From: Pseudomonadota bacterium
Lineage (GTDB): Bacteria; Pseudomonadota; Gammaproteobacteria; Xanthomonadales; Xanthomonadaceae
Length of the DNA stretch: 64,000 nt
Reading direction: 5' to 3'
Assembly: GCA_023390905.1 (NCBI GenBank)
Contig: JAEWBY010000037.1
Location: 6,411 to 70,410, forward strand
The notes beneath the pieces were generated by a model. The model worked only from the letters and a program-made list of their open reading frames with translations. It did no database searches and was not told the DNA's origin. How positions within the stretch are numbered: position 1 is the first letter of the stretch; every line of letters starts with the position of its first letter. The position numbers and the translations under genes were made by a program. Below, piece by piece: positions 19,002 through 27,600 of this stretch.

Positions 19002-19753
19002 GACAGCCCCGAAGGCAACAGCGGTGCGCGCAGATCGAGCCACTCGCCCGGCGCGGCGACGCGATGCCCGCGCGCGCGCAGCGCCTCGCCATCGGCCACG
19101 CTGGCATAGTGGTAGAGCACGCAGCGGGCGAGCAGGTCGCGCGGATATTCGCGCTCCAGATCCTCGATGCCGCTATGGGACGGATTGCCGTGCAGCGCGC
19201 AATCGTGCGCGATGAGTTCATCGGCATCGGCATGACGGGCCAGCATTTCCGGAATCGGGCGCGTATCGCCGGTCCATACCAGGCTGCCCGGCAAACGCAG
19301 GCCGAACGCGGTGTCCGGCCAGTGATGGCGTACGGGGAACACATCCAGCCGCAGGCCCTGGTGCCAGAACGCCGGCCCCACCGGAATCAACTGGAAAGCG
19401 TCCCAGAAATTTGCACCGCCCTCGGCCAGTACGTTCGGATACTCGCCGATGCGCTGGTGCAGCCACGGCACCACCGGGGCCGGCACGTACAAGCGCACGC
19501 GTCCGCGCTGTGCGGGATCGAAATAGCTGCCGACGAACAGGCGCTCGAAGCCGGCCACATGATCCAGATGCACGTGGGTGATGAAGAGCGCGCGCGGCCA
19601 TTGGCCGTAATGCTCGAGGAAGGCCGTCAGCCCTTCACCGCCGCAATCGATCGTCAGCCACGGTTCGCCCGCGTGCTCGATGGTCGCCATCGCCGAGCCC
19701 AGACCGACCGCGGTCGCGCTGCCGACGCCATGGAATCGCAGCCGCCAGTCCAT
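18998..19753 (-). CDS. MBL-fold metallo-hydrolase
   Basis: 251 residues. The zinc motif is THVHLDH (~59-65), with further ligands in RHHWPDT, WTGDTRP and LIAHDC; the arrangement resembles the RNase Z/phosphodiesterase branch rather than glyoxalase II. The substrate is not known. It sits 2 nt after kdkA and overlaps moaA by 4 nt, so it is translationally coupled to both. Confidence 0.85.
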   Translation of the reverse strand: MDWRLRFHGVGSATAVGLGSAMATIEHAGEPWLTIDCGGEGLTAFLEHYGQWPRALFITHVHLDHVAGFERLFVGSYFDPAQRGRVRLYVPAPVVPWLHQRIGEYPNVLAEGGANFWDAFQLIPVGPAFWHQGLRLDVFPVRHHWPDTAFGLRLPGSLVWTGDTRPIPEMLARHADADELIAHDCALHGNPSHSGIEDLEREYPRDLLARCVLYHYASVADGEALRARGHRVAAPGEWLDLRAPLLPSGLS

Positions 19754-19755
19754 GC

Positions 19756-20499
19756 TCAGACTCCCTTTGCCCAGGCCTGATCGTAGGCGCGACGCAGGTG
19801 CGCGAAATCGGCGCGCACCTGCTCCACGCTGCGCGACTGGCGGGTCTTGATCAGCGAGCGGGCAAGCCGCGCGAGGTTGTGTTCGCGCCAGGCCGTGGCG
19901 GGAATGCGCAGCCGCCCGCGATCGAAATCGATCAGCCAGCCGCGTCCCTGCGCGTTGAACAGGATGTTGTGCGCATTGAGATCGGCATGCTGGAGGCCGG
20001 CGCGATGGAAGCGCGCGATCAGGCGGCCGCTCTCTTCCCAGGGCGCATCGCCCTGTTCGGCCAGGCGCGCCAGCGAGGTGACGTTTTCCAGGCGTTCCAT
20101 CAGTATCGCCGCACGGTAGAACATGCCCTCGTGGACGTACTGCGCTGCCACCGGCTGCGGCACCGGCAGCCCGCGCGCCAGCAGCGCGCGCATCAGGCGG
20201 AATTCGGCGAAGCTGCGCGTGCGATCCGGACCGTGCCACAGATAGCGATCGCGGCTCAACCGCGACGCGAGCCCGCCGCGCAGGTAATGGCGCAGCACGC
20301 AGCGGCTGGAGGGCGCATCGATGAACCACGCACCGCCCCGCCCGCCTTCGTCCACCGGCCGCGCACGATCGCCCCACTTCTCGGGCGCGAACCAGTCCGG
20401 ATTGGCCTGACGCATGTGCTGCCGATCGAACAGGATCGCGCCGTAGCCGCGACCTTCGCGAAAAGGGGTCAGGGATTCCGAGGCGTCGAAACGGACCAT
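19756..20499 (-). CDS. kdkA: 3-deoxy-D-manno-octulosonic acid (Kdo) kinase
   Basis: Phosphorylates Kdo of the lipopolysaccharide inner core at O-4, an alternative to a second Kdo. It has 247 residues of the eukaryotic-kinase-like fold: catalytic loop [10 protein letters not shown], metal site LIDFDRGR, and N-terminal DPxWF-type segment with [10 protein letters not shown]. It heads the minus-strand run that continues into the moa genes and is divergent from a heptosyltransferase-like gene, which agrees with a core-LPS role. Confidence 0.9.
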   Translation of the reverse strand: MVRFDASESLTPFREGRGYGAILFDRQHMRQANPDWFAPEKWGDRARPVDEGGRGGAWFIDAPSSRCVLRHYLRGGLASRLSRDRYLWHGPDRTRSFAEFRLMRALLARGLPVPQPVAAQYVHEGMFYRAAILMERLENVTSLARLAEQGDAPWEESGRLIARFHRAGLQHADLNAHNILFNAQGRGWLIDFDRGRLRIPATAWREHNLARLARSLIKTRQSRSVEQVRADFAHLRRAYDQAWAKGV

Positions 20500-20674
20500 G
20501 CCCGGAGTTTAGAGCCTGTCATCACGAGGGGATAGGGATACGGGCCTGTGCAAAGGCGTCGGCTTCTTCACCACGCGCCGCATGGCCCGCTCACGCATGC
20601 TCACCTGCCGGCATCGCACTACACTGACCGCATCGTGCCGCGCGTGCGGCCATCCATCATCGGAATCCCTATCC

Positions 20675-21721
20675 GTGCCTTCCGCACCTGCTTCGATCTG
20701 CCTGCTGCGTCTTTCCGCCCTGGGTGACGTCACCCACGTGGTCCCCCTGGTGCGCACCCTGCAGCGGCACTGGCCGTCCACGCGGCTGCACTGGGTCATC
20801 GACAAGGCCGGATTCAAGCTGCTGGAAGGGCTGGAGGGCGTCAGCTTCCACGTCTATGACAAGCGCAGCGGGCTGGCCGGCATGCGCGCGCTGCGTCGGG
20901 AATTTCCCGCCGGGGGCTTCGAGGTGCTGTTGCAGATGCAGGTGGCGCTGCGCGCGAACGTGCTGTCGGCCTTCATCCCCGCACGCCGCCGCGTGGGCTA
21001 TGACCGCGCGCGCTCCAAGGATCTGCATGGCCTGTTCATCAACGAACGCATCGCCGATCGCCCGGGCATCCATGTGCTCGACGCCATCGGCAGTTTCTGC
21101 GAGCCGCTCGGGCTGGTGCAGGACGCGGTGATCTGGAACCTGCCCTATTCCGCGCAGGATCGCCAATGGGCGCAGGCGCAGTGGCCGCAGGACGGAATCC
21201 CCGTGCTGATGATCTCGCCTTGTTCGAGCCATGTCCGGCGCAACTGGTTCGCCGATCGCTACGCGGCGCTGGCCGATCACGCCGCCGCGCGCGGCTGGCG
21301 CATCGTGCTGTGCGGTGGCCGCAGCGATCTGGAGCGCAGCACGGCCGATGCCATCCTCGCGGCGATGAAGGCGCCGGCGCTGGACCTGGTGGGCAAGGAC
21401 ACGCTCAAGCAGTTGCCCGCGCTGCTCGAGCGCGCGGATCTGCTGGTGACGCCGGATTCGGGCCCGATGCATATCGGCAACGCGGTGGGGGCCAAGGTGC
21501 TCGGCCTGCACGCGGCCAGCAATCCGCTGCGCAGCGGGCCATATTCGAACGTGCGCTATTGCGTGGATCGGTATGACGATGCGGCGCGCAGATATCTCGG
21601 CAAGCCGGCCGCAGAGCTCAAATGGGGCACGAAAATCGAGTTCGACGACGTGATGCAGTTGATCACGGTCGAGGATGCGATCGCCGCGTTCGAACGTTAC
21701 CGCGCCGATCACCCACGCTGA
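20675..21721 (+). CDS. Glycosyltransferase family 9 (LPS heptosyltransferase-like)
   Basis: 348 residues. ICLLRLSALGDVTHVVPLVRTLQRHWP at the N terminus and LLVTPDSGPMHIGNAVGAKVLGLHAAS near the C terminus are the two ends of the GT9 fold (ADP-heptose:LPS heptosyltransferases). Rossmann-like halves are separated around residue 165. The start is taken at GTG 20675; in-frame upstream codons lack family similarity. The kdkA neighbour supports inner-core LPS assembly; WaaC versus WaaF versus another acceptor cannot be decided. Confidence 0.85.
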   Translation: MPSAPASICLLRLSALGDVTHVVPLVRTLQRHWPSTRLHWVIDKAGFKLLEGLEGVSFHVYDKRSGLAGMRALRREFPAGGFEVLLQMQVALRANVLSAFIPARRRVGYDRARSKDLHGLFINERIADRPGIHVLDAIGSFCEPLGLVQDAVIWNLPYSAQDRQWAQAQWPQDGIPVLMISPCSSHVRRNWFADRYAALADHAAARGWRIVLCGGRSDLERSTADAILAAMKAPALDLVGKDTLKQLPALLERADLLVTPDSGPMHIGNAVGAKVLGLHAASNPLRSGPYSNVRYCVDRYDDAARRYLGKPAAELKWGTKIEFDDVMQLITVEDAIAAFERYRADHPR

Positions 21722-21728
21722 GGTTCAC

Positions 21729-22790
21729 ATGTCGCTCGGTGCACTGCTTGGAATCGAATTACCGCTATTGCAGGCGCCGATGGCGGGCGTGCAGGACAGC
21801 GCACTGGCCGTGGCGGTGTGTCGCGCCGGCGGCCTGGGGGCGCTGCCGTGCGCGATGCTCTCGGCCGATCGCATCCGCGAAGAAGTCCACGCGATCCGCG
21901 CGCAGACCAGTGCACCCTTCAACCTCAATTTCTTCTGCCACGCGGATCCGCCGCCTGATCCGGATCGCGATGCGGCGTGGATCGCGCGGCTCGCACCTGA
22001 CTATGCGGCGTTGGGCATTCGGCCACCGGCGACACTGGATGCAGGCGCACGGCGGCCCTTCGATGAAACCGCGCTCGAACTGCTGAAGGAATTGCGCCCG
22101 CCGGTCGTCAGCTTTCATTTCGGCCTGCCCCCGCCGCATCTGCTCGCGCCGCTGCGCCAATGGGGCTGCCGCATCCTGTCGTCGGCGACCACGGTCGAAG
22201 AAGGCCGCTGGCTGGAACGGCATGGCGTGGACGCCGTCATCGCGCAGGGCTGGGAGGCCGGCGGGCACCGCGCGGTATTCCTGGGCAACCTGCTGGACCC
22301 GCAACCCGGAACGTTCGCGCTGGTGCCGCAACTGGTGAAGGCATTGAACGTGCCGATCATCGCGGCCGGCGGCGTCGCCGATGCGGCCAGTGTGTCCGCG
22401 GCGATCGCACTGGGCGCGCACGGCGTGCAGGTCGGCACCAGTTACCTGCTCTGCGACGAGACACGCACGAGTACGGTGCACCGCCAAGCACTGCGCGATC
22501 CGCATGCCTCGACCGTGGTAACGAACATACTGACCGGCCGGCCCGCGCGCGGCATCGTCAATCACGCGATCCGGCAATGGGGCCCGGTGGATCCGCAGGC
22601 GCCACCGTTTCCGCGCGCGGCTTCGGCGATGGCGGCGTTGCGCACGGCCGCCGAGGCACGCGGATCCGGGGATTATTCAGTGCTGTGGGCCGGCCAGAAC
22701 CGCAGCGGCTGCCGCGCGATCCCGGCCGAACGACTGACGCGCGAACTGGCGCGCGGGCTGGGGCCTCAGGGCGTCGCGCCGGTCCTGTAA
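21729..22790 (+). CDS. Nitronate monooxygenase / 2-nitropropane dioxygenase family flavoprotein
   Basis: 353 residues, FMN-dependent TIM barrel. LPLLQAPMAGVQDSALA at the N terminus, AQGWEAGGHRA with the catalytic His, PIIAAGGVADAASVSAAIALGAHGVQVGT (phosphate-binding end of FMN) are all present. Detoxifies alkyl nitronates such as propionate-3-nitronate. It begins 7 nt after the GT9 gene with a GAGG site. Its 3' end overlaps the convergent DUF6165-like gene by 25 nt. Confidence 0.88.
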   Translation: MSLGALLGIELPLLQAPMAGVQDSALAVAVCRAGGLGALPCAMLSADRIREEVHAIRAQTSAPFNLNFFCHADPPPDPDRDAAWIARLAPDYAALGIRPPATLDAGARRPFDETALELLKELRPPVVSFHFGLPPPHLLAPLRQWGCRILSSATTVEEGRWLERHGVDAVIAQGWEAGGHRAVFLGNLLDPQPGTFALVPQLVKALNVPIIAAGGVADAASVSAAIALGAHGVQVGTSYLLCDETRTSTVHRQALRDPHASTVVTNILTGRPARGIVNHAIRQWGPVDPQAPPFPRAASAMAALRTAAEARGSGDYSVLWAGQNRSGCRAIPAERLTRELARGLGPQGVAPVL

Positions 22791-23173
22791 TCCTGGTAGG
22801 ACTTTTCCTCGACATAGCTGGAGCCCAGCGCGAGGTTGATGTCCTTCTTGATGCGCGCGCGTTCGTCGTTCTCGAAGTAGACACTGCGCGCCAGGCGCAC
22901 GAATTCCTCATCGAACGCCTGCGCCTTCTCCTTGACGCGGATATCGTCCTCGATCACCCAAAGTCGCTCATTGACGGCCTTCAGTTGCGCACGCAGTTCG
23001 GCGATGTTGTGGCCGGCGGCCGGATGCGCCATCCAGGTCTTTTCGAGCGCGGCCAGTTCATTGCGCACATTGGCCAGCTTGGCCGGATCGCTCATGCGCT
23101 CGGACTTGATCTGGAGAATGGCGATCTTGTCGAGCAACTCGCCAAAGGAAACGGGGACCAGGATTTCGGACAT
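22766..23173 (-). CDS. DUF6165-like small cytoplasmic protein
   Basis: 135 residues, rich in charged residues, predicted to be almost wholly helical (VSFGELLDKIAILQIKSERM ... NVRNELAALEKTWM ... LRAQLKAVNERLWVIEDDIR). No signal or membrane segment. The pattern agrees with the DUF6165 family as I remember it; function unknown. Related proteins often lie near LPS/glycan genes, which fits the GT9 gene 1 kb away, but this is inference. Confidence 0.6.
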   Translation of the reverse strand: MSEILVPVSFGELLDKIAILQIKSERMSDPAKLANVRNELAALEKTWMAHPAAGHNIAELRAQLKAVNERLWVIEDDIRVKEKAQAFDEEFVRLARSVYFENDERARIKKDINLALGSSYVEEKSYQDYRTGATP

Positions 23174-23290
23174 GTCGAACGGCCGTGCAGACGGGAACGC
23201 ACAGTCTACCGGAAGCTCCGTTCCGGGCCGTCATGGCCGCGGGCACGGCCGACGCGTAACATGCGGCCCACGTTTCCAAGGGTTATCGAA

Positions 23291-23977
23291 ATGGACCATC
23301 AGTCTCCGCGCGTCATCGTGACGGGCGCGTTCGGCGCGCTGGGCTGCGTCGTGGCCGATGCGCTCGTGCAATCGGGCGCGCGCGTGGCGTGCGTGGATCA
23401 TGCGCAGCCGCCCGAACATTCGTCCGCGCTGCGTGCGATTGGAGGGGTCGATCTGGCCGACGCCGACGCCGCCACGGGCGCGATCGCCGAAGCCGTCGGA
23501 GCCCTGGGTGGGCTCGACGCGTTGATCAACATCGCCGGTGGTTTCCAATGGGAAACCGTGGGCGAAGGCAGCCTCGACACCTGGGATCGCCTGTATCGGC
23601 TCAATCTGCGCACGGCCGTGGCCGCCAGCCAGGCCGCGCTGCCGCACCTGCTTGCATCGGGCGGCGGACGCATCGTCAACATCGGCGCCAACGCGGCCAC
23701 GCGCGCGGCCACCGGCATGGGCGCGTATGCGGCCTCCAAGGCCGGCGTGGCCCGCCTGACCGAGGCCATGGCCGAGGAATTCAAGGATCGCGGCATCACC
23801 GTGAACGCGCTGCTGCCGAGCATTCTCGACACGCCCGCCAATCGCCGCGACATGCCCGACGCCGATCCCGCGCGCTGGGTGACGCCGCAACAACTGGCCG
23901 GCGTCGTGCGGTTCCTGCTGTCCGAACCGGCGGCCGCGATCACCGGCGCATTGATTCCGGTGACCGGACGGGTCTGA
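23291..23977 (+). CDS. Short-chain dehydrogenase/reductase
   Basis: 228 residues. The nucleotide loop is TGAFGALG, followed by an acidic residue after beta-2 (CVDHAQ) that suggests NAD(H) preference; INIAGG, RIVNIGANAA (catalytic Ser replaced by Gly/Ala-rich stretch), and YAASKAG carry the remaining motifs. The usual catalytic serine before YxxxK is not evident (NIGANAATRAATGMGAYAASK), so activity may be altered or use Thr. It is divergent from the DUF6165-like gene; the substrate is unknown. Confidence 0.85.
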   Translation: MDHQSPRVIVTGAFGALGCVVADALVQSGARVACVDHAQPPEHSSALRAIGGVDLADADAATGAIAEAVGALGGLDALINIAGGFQWETVGEGSLDTWDRLYRLNLRTAVAASQAALPHLLASGGGRIVNIGANAATRAATGMGAYAASKAGVARLTEAMAEEFKDRGITVNALLPSILDTPANRRDMPDADPARWVTPQQLAGVVRFLLSEPAAAITGALIPVTGRV

Positions 23978-24082
23978 GCACGTCGCGGTCGTTCGCCGTG
24001 CGTTGCTGCGCGGGTTCGCATGCATGCAACCGCTGCGCGGTTGTCGAACCGGAGGCTTCATCAAATCCTGCCTCATCGCCAA

Positions 24083-24118
24083 ATACGCGAAAGCCCCCTT
24101 GCGGGGGCTCTTGCGTAT
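24083..24118 (-). terminator. Interrupted palindrome after tRNA-Ser(CGA)
   Basis: ATACGC and AGCCCCC arms pair with GGGGGCT and GCGTAT across a 3-nt internal mismatch and a TTGC loop (13 bp in total). It begins 2 nt from the tRNA 3' end. The T-run is only three, so the efficiency is uncertain. It could also serve the convergent SDR gene. Confidence 0.5.
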
Positions 24119-24119
24119 C

Positions 24120-24210
24120 TGGCGGAGAGGGAGGGATTCGAACCCTCGATACGCTATTAACGTATGCCTGATTTCGAGTCAGGTACATTCAACCACTCTG
24201 CCACCTCTCC
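24120..24210 (-). tRNA. tRNA-Ser (CGA)
   Basis: Class II tRNA: acceptor GGAGAGG, anticodon stem CCTGA with loop CTCGAAA (CGA), long variable arm, T arm GAGGGTTCGAATCCCTC, CCA encoded. It reads UCG. Confidence 0.97.
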
Positions 24211-24239
24211 GGTGGTCCCCGGCTCGGCCGGGGTCGTGA

Positions 24240-24268
24240 ATGATACGTGTCGCGGTCGCGCACGACAA
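24240..24268 (-). promoter_or_regulatory. Promoter of tRNA-Ser(CGA)
   Basis: TTGTCG (-35) and TATCAT (-10) with 17-bp spacing on the minus strand. The predicted start is about 23 nt before the tRNA; the leader contains a CCCCGGCCGAGCCGGGG hairpin. Confidence 0.6.
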
Positions 24269-24404
24269 GCCGAATCCACGTTCCGGACGGTTTTGTGCGC
24301 AATCACTGAACCGTGACGGCGCGCGGCTTGCCGGATGTCCGTTTCGCCCGGATCATTCCGTATCTACGGGCAGGGGAAACTTCTGCTCCCGCAGACAGGA
24401 CATC

Positions 24405-25109
24405 ATGATCGAATTCGGGCACATCACCCACGTAGGCCTCCGCCGGGAACTGAACGAGGACACCTACTATGGCGACAGCGAGCTGGGGTTGTGGCTGGTC
24501 GCCGACGGAATGGGAGGACATGCCTGCGGCGAAGTCGCCAGCGCGCTGGCGCGCGAGACCATCGTCCGCGAGATCCGCGATGGCACCCCGCTGCACCAGG
24601 CGATCCGCATCGCCGACGAGGAAATCATCCGCACTTCCCGGCGGCGCAACGATACGCTGCCGATGGGCACGACCGTCGTGGCCGCGCGCGTGCAGGGCAA
24701 CCGGTTCGAAGTCGCCTGGGTCGGCGACAGCCGGGCCTATCTGTGGCGCGATGGACAGCTCGCGCAGTTGAGCCAGGATCACAGCTACGTGCAGGAACTG
24801 ATTGCGCAGGGCTCGCTTACCAGCGAGCAGGCGCGCAGCCATCCGCACCGCAACGTGGTCACCCAGGCACTGGGCGTCACCGACCCCAATCATCTGAACG
24901 TGGAAACGCTCACCGGCGAACTGCGCCCGGGCATGCAGATCCTGCTGTGCAGCGACGGCCTGACCGAAGAAGTGGACGATCGCAGCATCGCCGAGACCTT
25001 GCGGCTGGCCGAATGCAGCGCGCAGGAATGCGTCGATTGCCTGATCGCCGCCGCGCTGGATGGCGGCGGTTCGGACAACGTCACTGCGATCCTGGTGCGC
25101 TGCCACTGA
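24405..25109 (+). CDS. PP2C-family Ser/Thr protein phosphatase
   Basis: 234 residues, the bacterial Stp/PrpC type. Metal and phosphate motifs in order: RRELNEDTYYG, VADGMGGHACGE, PMGTTVVAA, VGDSRAYLW, CSDGLTEEV and GGSDNVTAI. It dephosphorylates phospho-Ser/Thr proteins, but no partner kinase is adjacent. The ATG at 24405 has AGGA upstream and gives the family N terminus. Confidence 0.93.
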   Translation: MIEFGHITHVGLRRELNEDTYYGDSELGLWLVADGMGGHACGEVASALARETIVREIRDGTPLHQAIRIADEEIIRTSRRRNDTLPMGTTVVAARVQGNRFEVAWVGDSRAYLWRDGQLAQLSQDHSYVQELIAQGSLTSEQARSHPHRNVVTQALGVTDPNHLNVETLTGELRPGMQILLCSDGLTEEVDDRSIAETLRLAECSAQECVDCLIAAALDGGGSDNVTAILVRCH

Positions 25110-25127
25110 GGCAGCGCGCGCCATCGC

Positions 25128-25874
25128 TCAGACGGCGATGGCGTCGGCTTCCACCGGGGCCGGTTCGATTTCGTCCCAGATCGCGCTGCCTCCGGCCTTC
25201 TTGCGCAGTTTCTCCAGCCGCGCCGCGTGCGCCGCGAGTTCGGCCTCGCTGGGCCGCACCTGCGGGCGCGGCCCGACCGCCAACGCACTGAAATCCACCG
25301 TGACGGCGACCGTGGCCCCGGTCGCGTCGTCCACGCCGCCGAAGCCGATCTCGCTCTGGCCCGAGGTCAGCGCCAGATAGACATCGCACAGCAACTGCGC
25401 ATCGAGCAACGCGCCATGCAACTGGCGGTGCGTGTTGTCGACGCCGAGCCGCTTGCACAGCGCATCGAGCGAATTGCGCTGGCCGGGAAAGCGCTGACGG
25501 GCCAGCAGCAGTGAATCCTCGACGGTCACGCGATCGGCCAGCCGGCCGTAATGTTCGCCCAGGCGCGAGAGTTCGTAATCGATGAAGCCGACGTCGAAGG
25601 CCGCGTTGTGGATGATCAGCTCGGCGCCGTCGATGAACTGCAGGAACTCGTCGACAATCTGCGCGAACACGGGTTTGTCCGAAAGAAAATCCAGACTCAG
25701 GCCGGTGACTTCCGCCGCTCCCTGTTCGAAGTCGCGCTGCGGATGGATGTACTGATGATAGGTGCGCCCGGTGGGCCGGCGTTCGACCAGTTCAACGCAA
25801 CCGATTTCGACGATGCGGTTGCCCTTCTTCCACTCCAGGCCGGTGGTTTCGGTGTCGAGGATGATCTGCCTCAT
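25128..25874 (-). CDS. dnaQ: DNA polymerase III epsilon subunit
   Basis: 3'-5' proofreading exonuclease of Pol III. It has 248 residues: ExoI ILDTETTG (Asp7, Glu9), ExoII HNAAFDVGFID, ExoIII HGALLDAQLL with HRQLHGALLDA, and a C-terminal alpha-binding tail. The ATG overlaps the GNAT stop (ATGA). It is the last gene of rnhA-GNAT-dnaQ and ends 18 nt from the convergent PP2C gene. Confidence 0.96.
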   Translation of the reverse strand: MRQIILDTETTGLEWKKGNRIVEIGCVELVERRPTGRTYHQYIHPQRDFEQGAAEVTGLSLDFLSDKPVFAQIVDEFLQFIDGAELIIHNAAFDVGFIDYELSRLGEHYGRLADRVTVEDSLLLARQRFPGQRNSLDALCKRLGVDNTHRQLHGALLDAQLLCDVYLALTSGQSEIGFGGVDDATGATVAVTVDFSALAVGPRPQVRPSEAELAAHAARLEKLRKKAGGSAIWDEIEPAPVEADAIAV

Positions 25875-26422
25875 GCGTTCGATCCCCGTGGCGGTTGCCA
25901 ACCGAACAGATGCAGTTCGATGTCGTCGGCCGACAGCCTGACCGGTTCCCGGTACGCGAAGCCCATCGCACGCAGGCAACGGATGGACGCGGCATTTTCC
26001 GGATCCACGACCGCGAGCACTTCATCCAGGCCCAGCCGCGCGTGCGCATCACCGAGCACGGCCAGACCGGCCTCTGCGACATAACCCAGGCCGCGGTAGC
26101 GCGGCAGCAGCGCGTAGCCGAGATCCGGGCCGGGCAATGCGGCACGGCGCACCAGCCCGCACATGCCGAGCGACGCGCCATCGTGCTTGCGCTCAATGCG
26201 GTACAGGCCGTGGCCGTTGGCGCGATAGCTCGCGATCGGGCCTTCGCGCAGGTAATGAGCCGCCTGTTCCAGATCCCGCACACCGCGGTCGCCAATGAAA
26301 CGGAGGAAGTCGGCATCGTTCAGCAGATCCAGCACCAAGCGGCGATCATCCTGCGAATCGTCGGACAACTGGCACAGGCGGAGGCGCTCGGTTTCGAGCA
26401 CGGTGTTGTATTCCATGCGCAT
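25871..26422 (-). CDS. GNAT-family N-acetyltransferase (RimJ/RimL type)
   Basis: 183 residues. LETERLRLCQLSDDD-like start, YRIERKHDGASLGMCGL, and the acetyl-CoA loop LLPRYRGLGYVAEAG mark the RimJ-like GNAT3 subgroup; ENAASIRCLRAMGF is the usual C-terminal helix. The substrate is unknown. Stop/start contacts on both sides (TGATG with rnhA, ATGA with dnaQ) show translational coupling. E. coli lacks a gene at this place between rnhA and dnaQ. Confidence 0.88.
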   Translation of the reverse strand: MRMEYNTVLETERLRLCQLSDDSQDDRRLVLDLLNDADFLRFIGDRGVRDLEQAAHYLREGPIASYRANGHGLYRIERKHDGASLGMCGLVRRAALPGPDLGYALLPRYRGLGYVAEAGLAVLGDAHARLGLDEVLAVVDPENAASIRCLRAMGFAYREPVRLSADDIELHLFGWQPPRGSNA

Positions 26423-26874
26423 CACCTTACCGCGACACGGTCGCGGAAGCTAAGCGCGGCCGTGCGGGCCAGCAGGTCGACGCGCTCGTTGTCCGGATCG
26501 CCGTTGTGTCCACGCACCCAGTGCCATTCGATCCGGTGCCGGCTGGCGGCAGCGTGCAGGCGCTCCCACAGATCGCGGTTCTTCACCGGATCACCCGCGG
26601 CTGTCTTCCAGTTGCGGCGGATCCAGTTCGGCATCCATTCGGTGATGCCCTGCCGCACATACTGCGAATCGATGTAGAGCGCGACCACGCAGGGCTCGGT
26701 GAGCGTTTCCAGCGCGACGATGGCCGCCATCAGTTCCATGCGGTTGTTGGTGGTGTCCGGTTCGCCGCCGGAAAGCTCGTGCTCCTTCTGCTGGTATCGC
26801 AGCAGCGCGGCCCAGCCGCCGGGGCCGGGATTGCCGAGGCACGAGCCGTCGGTGTGGATGCTGATGTGCTTCAT
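26422..26874 (-). CDS. rnhA: Ribonuclease HI
   Basis: Degrades RNA in RNA:DNA hybrids. It has 150 residues with the DEDD catalytic set: Asp9 in [11 protein letters not shown], Glu48 in NRMELMA, Asp70 in YIDSQYV, and Asp in NERVDLLA. The basic handle [14 protein letters not shown] and [10 protein letters not shown] are typical. The frame upstream is open but not similar to the family. Confidence 0.97.
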   Translation of the reverse strand: MKHISIHTDGSCLGNPGPGGWAALLRYQQKEHELSGGEPDTTNNRMELMAAIVALETLTEPCVVALYIDSQYVRQGITEWMPNWIRRNWKTAAGDPVKNRDLWERLHAAASRHRIEWHWVRGHNGDPDNERVDLLARTAALSFRDRVAVR

Positions 26875-26885
26875 GCGTGTTCTGA

Positions 26886-27551
26886 TCAGGCCGGCGCCGC
26901 GCCGGCGTTCCAGGCGCGGCGGACCGAGGTGGGGGGAATGATGGCGACCGCCCGCTTCTCGGCGTCGAGGACGCAGACGGCGCGCAGTCGGTTGGACGAC
27001 AAACCCGGACCGCCGTGGGGTGAGGTCCGCCACACCGGTCCCAGGTACTGCTCCGATGCGGGCGGCAGGTGCAAACCGAGCTGGCGCAGCCGCTCCTGCC
27101 AGTGGCCGACTTCGCGCGCGCCGATGGCATGGCCGCTCCATCGAAAACGATACGGACTCAACGGATTGAGGGTGAACATCAGCAGCCGCCCGCCCGGCGC
27201 CAGCACGCGCACGGATTCCTCGATGAGGGCACCTGGGTCACCCTCGCACAGGTGTTGCACCACCACGCTGCCGAAGGATTCACTCGGCAGCGGAAGCGGC
27301 AGGCCGCAGCGGACGTCGCCGGTGAATCCGGTACCGTCGGTCCATAGCTGGAGACGCCGCGCGGCGGGGACGGAAGGCGGCTGCTCCGGAGCATCGCTGG
27401 CCAGAAGGGCCAACCACAACACCGGCTGGGCAGGCCGGCCGGTCAACCAGTGATGGGCCACCCCGCGCTCCTGCGCCAGCAGCATCCGGCCTCGCCCGCC
27501 GCCAAACCACGCCTGGGCATCGGGTTGACGGCTGAATGCGAAGGCAGGCAT
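26886..27551 (-). CDS. Class I SAM-dependent methyltransferase (YafS-like)
   Basis: 221 residues. The SAM-binding half is degenerate at motif I, but [21 protein letters not shown] and [22 protein letters not shown] are methyltransferase type 11 post-motif strands. Position between gloB and rnhA equals E. coli yafS, whose substrate is unknown. It is divergent from gloB (49 nt between starts) and 11 nt before rnhA. Confidence 0.75.
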   Translation of the reverse strand: MPAFAFSRQPDAQAWFGGGRGRMLLAQERGVAHHWLTGRPAQPVLWLALLASDAPEQPPSVPAARRLQLWTDGTGFTGDVRCGLPLPLPSESFGSVVVQHLCEGDPGALIEESVRVLAPGGRLLMFTLNPLSPYRFRWSGHAIGAREVGHWQERLRQLGLHLPPASEQYLGPVWRTSPHGGPGLSSNRLRAVCVLDAEKRAVAIIPPTSVRRAWNAGAAPA

Positions 27552-27600
27552 GTTCGGAATTGTAGTGGACGCCGCCGTCATCGTCCCGGTTCCGTCGCCC

